NCBI GenBank assembly: GCA_007128995.1
Contig: SKWJ01000450.1
Span: 1 to 7,220, forward strand
Length of the DNA stretch: 7,220 bases
Direction: 5' to 3'
Source of the DNA: Paracoccaceae bacterium
GTDB taxonomy: Bacteria; Pseudomonadota; Alphaproteobacteria; Rhodobacterales; Rhodobacteraceae
The first letter of the stretch is position 1. Each line of letters opens with the position of its first letter. A program made the translations under genes and the position numbers. Of this stretch, positions 1-6,049 are shown piece by piece. Below the pieces are notes generated by a model. The model searched no databases and was not told the origin of the DNA. It saw only the letters and a list, made by a program, of their open reading frames with translations.

Positions 1-518
<518 letters not shown>

Positions 519-704
519 CTATGGAATTGGCCCGGCCATCCAGCTTGGCGCGCAGTCTCTCGGTGCGTCACGACCCCAAAACAGGCGATGCGCTCAATCC
601 GGAACACAGATGAGGGACTGATGCAAAATCACGATGACTGCACCGCACAGGACACACACTGTCTGACGCTCACGGCACTTTGCTAAAACACAGAAAACAC
701 GTGA

Positions 705-738
705 GATTGTAAGCAGTTCTTAAGACAATCATCTTAAG
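705..738. repeat. Overlapping inverted repeats upstream of small-RNA candidate
   Basis: Two inverted repeats interlock here. CTTAAGA (719-725) and TCTTAAG (732-738) form perfect 7-base arms around CAATCA. GATTGT (705-710) and ACAATC (725-730) form perfect 6-base arms 14 bases apart. The two share only base 725. The inner repeat ends where a -35 element for the downstream RNA candidate would lie, so the arrangement resembles an operator. No known regulator is identified: the TTAA pairs are spaced 10 and 3 bases apart, not the 7 expected for CtrA. Confidence 0.4.
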
Positions 739-766
739 GTTTAAATGCGCAGCCTAGACTCTTTTC

Positions 767-822
767 TCGGTTGCGCCCTCCTCCCTGTCAGACTGGCTGC
801 ATCGAAAGGTGCAGCCTTTTTT
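767..822 (+). ncRNA. Candidate small RNA with CCUCCUCCC motif
   Basis: A transcript of about 56 bases is inferred between a possible -10 (TAGACT, 755-760) and a strong terminator at 795-822. Its first 28 bases look unpaired and contain CCTCCTCCC at 777-785, which is complementary to Shine-Dalgarno sequences. The same motif defines the CcsR (CUYR-repeat) small RNAs of Rhodobacter sphaeroides, which act in stress responses and are processed from a transcript with a DUF1127 gene. No DUF1127 gene is present here, and only one motif copy is seen, so this would be an orphan relative or a convergent motif. The 5' end is a guess; the -35 is weak (CTTAAG, 733-738). No SD-led reading frame fits. Expression is not shown by sequence alone. 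Confidence 0.45.
795..822 (+). terminator. Intrinsic terminator with GAAA tetraloop
   Basis: GGCTGCATC (795-803) pairs with GGTGCAGCC (808-816), giving a 9-base-pair stem with one T·G wobble, closed by a GAAA tetraloop and followed by six T (817-822). The T tract exists only in the plus direction, so it terminates rightward transcription, although no protein gene lies just upstream on that strand. Confidence 0.85.
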
Positions 823-906
823 GCATTGGCACTGCGGTGGTACAGAGTGTTCAAATGACTGAAAACACATATCAAAGCTGCGGCTTATCTGGACCTAAAA
901 ATCCAG

Positions 907-935
907 TTGACGCATCATGAATTTCCGCCTACGGT
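907..935 (+). promoter_or_regulatory. Promoter-like element for second small-RNA candidate
   Basis: TTGACG (907-912) is a five-of-six match to the -35 consensus. It is followed after 17 bases by TACGGT (930-935), a weak -10. The predicted transcription start is around 942, 45 bases before the hairpin that terminates this unit. The -35 and the spacing are good; the -10 is poor, though weak -10 elements are common in alphaproteobacteria. Confidence 0.4.
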
Positions 936-941
936 CACCCC

Positions 942-1012
942 AATTCGTCGGCCGGTCCGACAGGGAGCGAAAAAAAGAAATTGAGATAAGGGCCTTCGGG
1001 CCCTTATTTTTT
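942..1012 (+). ncRNA. Candidate small RNA, two hairpins with A-rich linker
   Basis: A plus-strand transcript of about 71 bases is inferred from the promoter-like element at 907-935 and the terminator at 986-1012. It would fold into a 5' hairpin (GTCGG 947-951 with CCGAC 957-961, loop CCGGT), then an A-rich single-stranded linker (about 968-980), then the terminator stem. This is a common layout for bacterial regulatory RNAs, but I do not recognise a family. The short reading frame starting at 917 has no Shine-Dalgarno sequence and runs through the terminator, so a coding role is unlikely. It could instead be a leftover leader or attenuator. The boundaries are estimates. Confidence 0.4.
986..1012 (+). 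terminator. Intrinsic terminator with UUCG tetraloop
   Basis: ATAAGGGCC (986-994) and GGCCCTTAT (999-1007) are perfect 9-base arms around a TTCG tetraloop, with T at 1007-1012. The preceding A-rich stretch on the plus strand is interrupted by G, so the minus direction is less well supported, and no minus-strand gene lies upstream in reach. It would also shield the IalB-family gene from read-through. Confidence 0.88.
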
Positions 1013-1115
1013 GGTGCAAGACAGCGCTGACATGTCCGCTGAAAGAGCAACCGCCAAGCTTTCTGCGCCCGATGCGTCACGGGCTTTCACATCCCGGCAG
1101 AACGTATTTTTGCGA

Positions 1116-1144
1116 CTGACAGTGTGATGCCTCCATGTTACGAA
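1116..1144 (+). promoter_or_regulatory. Possible promoter of the IalB-family gene
   Basis: CTGACA (1116-1121) and TACGAA (1139-1144) are 17 bases apart, placing a transcription start near 1151 and a leader of about 29 bases. A TATAGA at 1151-1156 is a better -10 by itself but has no -35 partner at the proper distance. The choice between them is uncertain. Confidence 0.25.
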
Positions 1145-1179
1145 GCAAGGTATAGACATCAAGACGTGAAGGAACGCGT

Positions 1180-1785
1180 ATGAGACAGACAGGTACAGGC
1201 TTTTTCACCACTGCGGCAGCGGTCGCAGCACTGTCAATGTTTGGTGCAGTCGCAAGCGCCCAGACAAGCGATGCCACCGACTCGCCCCTGAGCGGCTTGT
1301 CAACTGGCGAAATTGTCAGCCCAGAAGGCGATGGGGAAAGCTATATCGGCAATACCCATGGCGATTGGGAGATGGTCTGCGTTCGCCTTGCGGATGAAGC
1401 GGATCCCTGCCAGATGTACCAACTTCTGCGGGACGCAGAAGGCAACGCCACGGCAGAAATCACGATGTTCCCATTGCCACCGGGACAAGAAGCCGCAGCC
1501 GGCGCAACGATCCTGACACCGTTGGAAACACTCTTGACGGCGCAACTCGTGATGCAGGTTGATGGCGGAGCGGCGAAGCGGTATCCCTTCACCTTCTGCA
1601 CAGCGATCGGGTGCATCGCGCGGGTCGGCTTCACTACGGAAGAGGTCGACGCTTTCCGTCGGGGCGCAACGGCCGTCTGGTCATTGGTTCCTGTTGCCGC
1701 ACCTGACCAGGTGGTTGAGCTGAGCATGTCGCTCATCGGCTTCACAGCAGCCTTTGCCGAACTGAGCGAACAACTGGGCGAGTAA
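1180..1785 (+). CDS. IalB-family (invasion associated locus B) secreted protein
   Basis: This 201-residue protein has a Sec signal peptide: a hydrophobic stretch at about 8-25 and a probable cleavage after ASA at residue 27. After a low-complexity linker the family core starts with GDWEMVC at 61-67 and continues with DPCQMYQ at 76-81 and a C-terminal pair C140 and C145. The four cysteines (67, 77, 140, 145) suggest two disulfides in the periplasm. IalB proteins are named for a Bartonella factor linked to erythrocyte invasion. Free-living marine relatives carry several copies whose function is unknown, so invasion should not be assumed. The ATG at 1180 follows GAAGGA with a six-base gap. The gene stands alone on its strand and ends before a hairpin at 1809-1830. 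Confidence 0.9.
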   Translation: MRQTGTGFFTTAAAVAALSMFGAVASAQTSDATDSPLSGLSTGEIVSPEGDGESYIGNTHGDWEMVCVRLADEADPCQMYQLLRDAEGNATAEITMFPLPPGQEAAAGATILTPLETLLTAQLVMQVDGGAAKRYPFTFCTAIGCIARVGFTTEEVDAFRRGATAVWSLVPVAAPDQVVELSMSLIGFTAAFAELSEQLGE

Positions 1786-1808
1786 CCGACCCCGTCTGTC
1801 CATGCGAC

Positions 1809-1836
1809 GACCCGGCGGAAATGCCGGGTCTCTTAT
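1809..1836 (+). terminator. Terminator after the IalB-family gene
   Basis: GACCCGGC (1809-1816) and GCCGGGTC (1823-1830) form a perfect 8-base stem with a GGAAAT loop. A T-rich but broken tail (TCTTATT) follows in the plus direction. It lies 24 bases after the stop codon. The hairpin also sits just past the end of the converging mmcB gene, but on that side the tail has no T run. Confidence 0.75.
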
Positions 1837-1849
1837 TCTGGGCACTTTG

Positions 1850-2314
1850 TCACTCTATCGGGTGTCCAGTCTGCGGATCAAGCTCGCGCGCCAGCCGCAA
1901 TGCAGAACACCGGCCAAATGCGCGCGTCAAAGCCCTTCTCCGGGCTGCGGGCAACGGGCTGTCGACCGGGTGGCGCAAGATTTCCGCACCAAAGGCGTCA
2001 CCAATCATCAGACCCGTTTCCTCTGGCAGAAGGTCGGTTGGGAATGTCGCATCTACCGCCCAGAAAAACCTGTCGCACCAGGGCACATACCGGTGCCACT
2101 TGCGGTCAGACATATAGTCGCTGCGGCCAGATTTGCATTCGATGATCCAGATCTCGCCTTTCGGACCGATCGCAATCACATCGACCCGCAAACCTAGTTC
2201 AGGACTGAATTCGGCAAGGGGCGCAAAATCGAGGCTGACCAGAAAGCGGCAGACGCCTCGGGCCAGCAGGAAACCCGGAGCAACCCGTGAAGAAGAAGCG
2301 TGCGCGTCAGACAT
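1850..2314 (-). CDS. mmcB: MmcB-family DNA repair protein (DUF1052 putative nuclease)
   Basis: This 154-residue protein matches the MmcB/DUF1052 family, predicted PD-(D/E)XK-type nucleases. In Caulobacter, mmcB is an SOS-induced gene needed for resistance to mitomycin C damage. The likely active-site strand is GLRVDVIAIGPKGEIWIIECKSG at about 41-63, with D45, E59 and K61 as the motif residues and E35 as a possible upstream acid. Family-typical LARGVCRFL (18-25) and PTDLLPEETG (92-101) are present. The ATG at 2314 is preceded directly by an in-frame TAG, so no longer form exists. No Shine-Dalgarno sequence is visible and a promoter-like element ends six bases before it, suggesting a leaderless message. 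I found no LexA box of the GTTC-N7-GTTC type upstream. The nuclease role is inferred from the family. Confidence 0.88.
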   Translation of the reverse strand: MSDAHASSSRVAPGFLLARGVCRFLVSLDFAPLAEFSPELGLRVDVIAIGPKGEIWIIECKSGRSDYMSDRKWHRYVPWCDRFFWAVDATFPTDLLPEETGLMIGDAFGAEILRHPVDSPLPAARRRALTRAFGRCSALRLARELDPQTGHPIE

Positions 2315-2569
2315 CTATGCAGAATGATGTGTTTGAATTTCGCGTCAATGTCAGGATACGGCCTTGTACCAAATCACAGCACGACTTATCTAACACTCAG
2401 GCAGGTGCTGCTCTTCACGTGTTTGGCCCTTTTCCAGTGGCCGATACGCATATCCGAGGGAGCTGGCTCTGGCAGGGTCCTGGCCTTGCTATCTGGCGCC
2501 CACCTGATTTTTCAGGCTCTCGGGAAATTCACGCCATCACGGTTGCTGCGGGCCTGCCACTCTCCACGA
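2315..2569. other. Gene-free spacer between membrane protein and mmcB
   Basis: These 255 bases contain no reading frame with a ribosome binding site. Apart from the mmcB promoter candidate, the only structure I see is a small hairpin (CCTGA 2503-2507, TCAGG 2512-2516, loop TTTT). It has no T run on the minus side, so it is at best a poor terminator for the upstream membrane-protein gene. Confidence 0.5.
2320..2348 (-). promoter_or_regulatory. Possible mmcB promoter giving a leaderless transcript
   Basis: TTGACG (2348-2343) is a strong -35 and is followed after 17 bases by ATTCTG (2325-2320), a weak -10. The expected start of transcription is at or within one or two bases of the mmcB ATG (2314). 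This would agree with the lack of any Shine-Dalgarno sequence before that codon. Confidence 0.3.
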
Positions 2570-2869
2570 TCAGCGGGACGAAACGCGGATAGGGATCGGA
2601 ATATAGCTGCGTACTGGCAGTCCGCGATCATCATCATCGTCATCATCTTCATGGCCCATCCGCATGATCCGAATAGCGAATTGAACGCCCGCAAAGACCA
2701 GTCCGTTGAAGAAGAAGATCAGAAACAGCCCCAACAACCCGTCACTGGACCCAAGCAGCAACCGCTGCAGGTTTGCGATGTTGAAATAGATCAGGATAGC
2801 GGTAAAGACCGCCGACAGGGCAAATCCTATCAAGACCTGTTGAATGTAGACCTTTATGAGTTTTGGCAT
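2570..2869 (-). CDS. Small two-helix membrane protein with poly-Asp tail, unknown function
   Basis: This is a 99-residue protein of unknown function. Two hydrophobic segments (about residues 8-29 and 44-66) are likely transmembrane helices, joined by a short loop NIANLQRLLLGSSDG. A basic patch, RIMRMG, follows helix 2. Positive charges at K3 and K6 and at R67 and R70 suggest that both ends face the cytoplasm. The tail starts HE and then has seven aspartates (75-81), encoded by a GAT/GAC triplet run at 2627-2647, and ends in IPIPIRVSSR. The ATG at 2869 follows AAGGGAG at a suitable distance. An in-frame start at 2992 would add 41 residues without family-like sequence or a better site, so I prefer 2869. 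I recall similar short proteins in Rhodobacterales but know no function. It lies downstream of tRNA-Pro on the same strand. Confidence 0.8.
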   Translation of the reverse strand: MPKLIKVYIQQVLIGFALSAVFTAILIYFNIANLQRLLLGSSDGLLGLFLIFFFNGLVFAGVQFAIRIMRMGHEDDDDDDDRGLPVRSYIPIPIRVSSR

Positions 2870-3012
2870 CTGTCGCGCTCCCTTTTCCAGTACTGGAGAT
2901 AAGGCTTTCTCGACCCCATACAAGGCCGAAGTCAAGAAGCCTTGCACAACAGTGCGCAATCGGCCGCATCTTGCGAAGATTGCCTGCCGCAATATGAGAC
3001 AGCAGACATAGC

Positions 3013-3033
3013 CGAAAGGGCCTTTCGCAGGCC
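3013..3033 (-). terminator. Weak hairpin downstream of tRNA-Pro
   Basis: On the minus strand GGCCT (3033-3029) pairs with AGGCC (3023-3019) around GCGAA, followed by CTTTCGG. The overlapping palindrome CGAAAGG-G-CCTTTCG at 3013-3027 gives an alternative fold. The short T run makes it a modest terminator for the tRNA transcript. It could equally be a processing signal. Confidence 0.3.
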
Positions 3034-3057
3034 TGACCTTAATTTTTTGGGTGATGA

Positions 3058-3134
3058 TGGTCGGGGCGGCAGGATTCGAACCTACGACCTACGGTACCCA
3101 AAACCGTCGCGCTACCAGGCTGCGCCACGCCCCG
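3058..3134 (-). tRNA. tRNA-Pro (anticodon UGG), CCA encoded
   Basis: The 77-base gene folds into a standard cloverleaf. The acceptor arms CGGGGCG (3134-3128) and CGCCCCG (3068-3062) pair fully. The anticodon stem ACGGT/ACCGT closes the loop TTTGGGT with anticodon TGG, and the T arm carries GGTTCGAATCC. The discriminator is A (3061) and CCA is genomically encoded (3060-3058). UGG reads CCA and CCG, and often all proline codons when modified. It lies 73 bases after the DUF192 gene on the same strand. A TAGATA about 14 bases upstream of the gene could be a -10, but I see no good -35. Confidence 0.98.
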
Positions 3135-3207
3135 ACTGGATCGCTCTTTATCTATCTTCGGCGGTCGAGGAAAGAGGAAAACCCGCCCCTTCAAAAACTA
3201 TTTTCAG

Positions 3208-3681
3208 TTACTCGCAGGGCCAGGCCGCGCGCGCTTGATCCAGCCGAGGGTGTCGCATTTCGCTGCCTTCCGAAATGCCAAACATTTCAGCCAGCCCCCC
3301 GTTGATCTCGAGCACCATCAGCACGTTTGGCCCGCCGGGGATAGGTGTCCTGTCATGCGGGATTGCATTGACATGCACACGCGAAACCACGCCCTCTGGA
3401 TCGACAAAAATCATGTCCAGCGGGATCAGGGTGTTCATCATCCAGAATGATGGCTCTGTCGGGGCGTCATAAACAAACAGCATCCCGGCAGAGCGCGCGA
3501 GACGCTCACGGTGCATCAAGCCCTGCGCCCGCAATGCCTCTGTATCCGCTATCTCGACGGAAAACCGCGCCTGCCCCCAAGGACCGCGCAGATCGACCTG
3601 CCCATCATCACAAGCTGCCTGTGCAGCCGTGGCGGCCATCAGCAGGAAAAGACCTGCCAGCGCCCTGCCAAGACATGTCAT
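3208..3681 (-). CDS. DUF192 family exported protein
   Basis: This 157-residue protein belongs to the DUF192 family of small beta-rich proteins, whose biochemical role is not established. It begins with a signal peptide (hydrophobic 8-20, probable cleavage after AQA at 22), so it is likely periplasmic. Family landmarks are [11 protein letters not shown] (51-61), GMLFVY (66-71), [16 protein letters not shown] (79-94) and VLEINGG (123-129). C24, just after the cleavage site, and C156, next to the end, may form a disulfide; a lipobox is not convincing. The start at 3681 overlaps the upstream cold-shock gene as ATGA, indicating translational coupling. The longer reading frame from 3726 would put 15 extra residues before the signal peptide and is rejected. 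The gene stops with TAA 73 bases before tRNA-Pro. Confidence 0.92.
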   Translation of the reverse strand: MTCLGRALAGLFLLMAATAAQAACDDGQVDLRGPWGQARFSVEIADTEALRAQGLMHRERLARSAGMLFVYDAPTEPSFWMMNTLIPLDMIFVDPEGVVSRVHVNAIPHDRTPIPGGPNVLMVLEINGGLAEMFGISEGSEMRHPRLDQARAAWPCE

Positions 3682-4226
3682 TCCATCGTCGCCGAGTTCT
3701 TGCGCCCGGAAACACCGCTTTCCCAAGGCTCTATAGACACTGCCATTCTTCCCCGCTCTCCAACGGTCACGCGAAGCCCGATCGCTTCGCCTGGTTGAAG
3801 GTCCGCCATGCCAGAGCGCCGCAACGTTTCCATGTGAAGAAACACATCCTCCGGTTTTCCGAACACATTGGCGAACCCGAACCCTTTGATCTTATCGAAC
3901 CACTTTACCCGCGCTGGTTCCAGAGCAATTGTCAGATCAACAGGCGCAAACGCGCTTTCGTGAAGGTCCATGTCCTCGATCAGGTCTTCAGGAGGCAGCA
4001 CCTCGAACACTTCCTGTGTCTGCAACCCGCGCGCGGTTGTCTGAACACTGACGCGAACGCGCGCCCGCTCGCAAACCGAACTCAGACCAAAATTTCTGAG
4101 CGCATTGGCATGGAGTAGAATATCTCCTTCAAATTCATCCGACAGGATGAAGCCAAAGCCCTTTGCTGGGTCGAACCATTTCACCAACCCAAATATCACT
4201 TCGGATCGCGGCGTTTCTGTGGTCAT
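3678..4226 (-). CDS. Double cold-shock-domain RNA/DNA-binding protein
   Basis: This 182-residue cytoplasmic protein carries two cold-shock domains, as in Caulobacter CspC and CspD. Domain one (about 11-77) has GLVKWFDPAKGFGFI with RNP1-like KGFGFI at 22-27 and RNP2-like DILLHA at 35-40. Domain two (about 104-168) has ARVKWFDKIKGFGFA with KGFGFA at 114-119 and DVFLHM at 127-132. An acidic, helical-looking linker lies between (78-102). Such proteins bind single-stranded nucleic acid and melt RNA structure; members can respond to cold or to stationary phase. The ATG at 4226 is preferred. An upstream in-frame TTG at 4259 would add 11 residues lacking family similarity, and the Shine-Dalgarno is weak for both. 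It overlaps the DUF192 gene by four bases. A promoter with an inverted repeat lies upstream. Confidence 0.94.
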   Translation of the reverse strand: MTTETPRSEVIFGLVKWFDPAKGFGFILSDEFEGDILLHANALRNFGLSSVCERARVRVSVQTTARGLQTQEVFEVLPPEDLIEDMDLHESAFAPVDLTIALEPARVKWFDKIKGFGFANVFGKPEDVFLHMETLRRSGMADLQPGEAIGLRVTVGERGRMAVSIEPWESGVSGRKNSATME

Positions 4227-4275
4227 TGTCACCGTCTCACTCAATCGAAATACCGCCAATGGCGCCTAAAATATG

Positions 4276-4306
4276 AGATATCAAAACGATATCTGCCTGC
4301 TCTCAA
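4276..4306 (-). promoter_or_regulatory. Promoter with operator-like inverted repeat before the cold-shock gene
   Basis: On the minus strand TTGAGA (4306-4301) and TGATAT (4283-4278) are exactly 17 bases apart, giving a start near 4271 and a leader of about 45 bases. The spacer and -10 are covered by a 19-base interrupted palindrome, AGATATC-GTTTT-GATATCT (4294-4276), with perfect 7-base arms. The right arm contains most of the -10, so a bound dimeric repressor would block polymerase. As RNA the arms are AT-rich and lack a T run, making a terminator for pdxH improbable. Confidence 0.5.
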
Positions 4307-4331
4307 TATCCCCGCATACGTCTTCGTCGCG

Positions 4332-4937
4332 TCATGGAGATAACCTCTTTACCTCCCAGGTCTGACCCGCAGCAGATCGGCACCACCGAAATCTGTCATG
4401 CAGACGAAAGCTGCCGTCAGCCCAAAATTCAAATTCAGTCGGTTCAATTCGGTAGCCGCCCCAAAATGGCGGTCGCGCCGGGTTTGTCCCATGACGCGCA
4501 GTTTGCCGTGCGACTTCAGCCATCAGATCGGCACGCGAACCAAGCGGCCGTGACTGACGCGATGCCCATGCACCCAACCTGCTTTTCAACGAGCGCGACG
4601 CGAAATAGGCGTCGGCCTCGGCACCGTCCTCCTTGCTGACCAGTCCACGGACACGCATTTGCCTACGCAGAGACTTCCAGTGTACCACAAAGGCCGCCTT
4701 CTTTGCAAAGTCCAGTTCCTGTGCCTTGCTACTTTCGTAGTTGGTATAGAAGGTGAAATGCGCTGCCCCGATCTCTTTCAGCAACACCATTCGGACATTT
4801 GGCATGCCATCGGAATCCACTGTCGCAAGCGCAATCGCATTCGGATCATTGATCTCGGTCAGTTCCGCTTCACCCAGCCAACGTCGGGCTATGGCAAACG
4901 GATCATCTCCGGCGAAAATCCCATCCCTCTGAACCAA
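4332..4937 (-). CDS. pdxH: Pyridoxine/pyridoxamine 5'-phosphate oxidase, TTG start
   Basis: PdxH is an FMN-dependent oxidase that converts PNP or PMP to the cofactor pyridoxal 5'-phosphate. The 201-residue length is normal for alphaproteobacteria. Family blocks are in order: NVRMVLLK (47-54), FYTNYESSK (63-71), [13 protein letters not shown] (86-98), [16 protein letters not shown] (114-129), PPFWGGYRI (156-164) and RLHDRF (178-183), containing the substrate-binding Arg and His. The start must be TTG at 4937: a stop lies six codons upstream, no in-frame ATG exists near it, and family members begin with a similar [15 protein letters not shown] at 4946-4942 sits only four bases before TTG. A predicted leader hairpin precedes it. 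The gene lies upstream of the cold-shock gene on the same strand (105-base gap) and diverges from fabI. Confidence 0.96.
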   Translation of the reverse strand: MVQRDGIFAGDDPFAIARRWLGEAELTEINDPNAIALATVDSDGMPNVRMVLLKEIGAAHFTFYTNYESSKAQELDFAKKAAFVVHWKSLRRQMRVRGLVSKEDGAEADAYFASRSLKSRLGAWASRQSRPLGSRADLMAEVARQTARHGTNPARPPFWGGYRIEPTEFEFWADGSFRLHDRFRWCRSAAGQTWEVKRLSP

Positions 4938-4950
4938 ACGACCTCCGGTT

Positions 4951-4998
4951 GATCACCCCAAGGTTGAGACAGCCTTGTGGCTGCTGCCTTGGGTAATC
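4951..4998 (-). promoter_or_regulatory. Long hairpin in the predicted pdxH leader
   Basis: On the minus strand GATTACCCAAGG (4998-4987) pairs with CCTTGGGGTGATC (4963-4951). This gives 12 base pairs with one bulged G and one U·G wobble. Inside it CAGCC (4983-4979) pairs with GGCTG (4974-4970) around ACAA. The outer stem closes four bases upstream of the GGAGG that serves the TTG start. There is no T run, so it is not an intrinsic terminator. A role in message stability or translation control of pdxH is inferred. Confidence 0.5.
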
Positions 4999-5004
4999 AC
5001 ATGC

Positions 5005-5032
5005 ATATCACAACTACGACAGGTCTTAACAA
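5005..5032 (-). promoter_or_regulatory. Possible pdxH promoter
   Basis: TTGTTA (5032-5027) and TGATAT (5010-5005) are 16 bases apart, and a TG lies close before the -10. Transcription is expected near 4998, exactly where the leader hairpin begins. That agreement supports the assignment, although the -35 is only a partial match. Confidence 0.4.
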
Positions 5033-5053
5033 TTTGAAGCGGTTGCGCAAGCC

Positions 5054-5109
5054 TGCAAAATGCAAAACTCTCAGAATGCGTCGTAAACTGTCGACATTTA
5101 TGCAAAATG
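5054..5109. repeat. Repeated TGCAAAATG elements between pdxH and fabI
   Basis: TGCAAAATG occurs at 5054-5062 and again at 5101-5109, same orientation, 47 bases apart. The first copy runs into another GCAAAA (5062-5067) and follows the palindrome TTGCGCAA (5043-5050). They lie upstream of both divergent promoters. They could be binding sites for one regulator or chance AT-rich words; I recognise no known motif. Confidence 0.3.
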
Positions 5110-5127
5110 GTACGATCACAGACAAGC

Positions 5128-5156
5128 TTGCGGCGCATCAACGCTTGTCCTAGAAC
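5128..5156 (+). promoter_or_regulatory. Probable fabI promoter
   Basis: TTGCGG (5128-5133) and TAGAAC (5151-5156) are 17 bases apart. The predicted start near 5163 leaves a 26-base leader that contains the Shine-Dalgarno AGGGA at 5179-5183. It is the best-placed promoter-like pair on this strand between the divergent genes. Confidence 0.45.
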
Positions 5157-5188
5157 TCTGGAAAAGAAGTGCTGGGTTAGGGAAGAGC

Positions 5189-6010
<822 letters not shown>

Positions 6011-6049
6011 GCAAGGCGCATATCAAACCAGTCTGACCGAGGGCCAATA

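Noticed and set aside
529..570. Minus-strand words resembling the end of a GNAT acetyltransferase (ERLRAKLDGRA)
   Set aside because: A GNAT gene often precedes obgE in relatives, so a decayed copy was considered. Only about a dozen residues fit, flanked by a stop and unrelated sequence, which is not enough to call a pseudogene.
720..744. CtrA-like TTAA pairs
   Set aside because: The three TTAA words are spaced 10 and 3 bases apart, while CtrA full sites need TTAA-N7-TTAA.
917..1030. Short plus-strand reading frame (37 codons) over the second small-RNA candidate
   Set aside because: It has no Shine-Dalgarno sequence and runs straight through a perfect terminator hairpin, and its sequence resembles no family.
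1745..1780. LexA-like GAAC repeat near the end of the IalB-family gene
   Set aside because: The two GAAC words are five bases apart, not seven, and they lie inside coding sequence.
2780..2800. FnrL-like TTGA-N6-TCAG
   Set aside because: It has one mismatch to TTGA-N6-TCAA and lies inside the membrane-protein gene, so it is probably chance.
2300..2902. 200-codon plus-strand frame across the mmcB-membrane protein interval
   Set aside because: It is largely antisense to the small membrane protein, and its low-complexity sequence matches nothing. The minus-strand frame has two clear helices and a good ribosome binding site.
3058..3134. tRNA-Pro as an integration site for a mobile element
   Set aside because: No integrase and no repeated tRNA 3' end are visible in the window, and both flanks look like core genes.
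3447..4118. 223-codon plus-strand frame
   Set aside because: It is antisense to both the DUF192 and double cold-shock genes, whose family motifs are clear.
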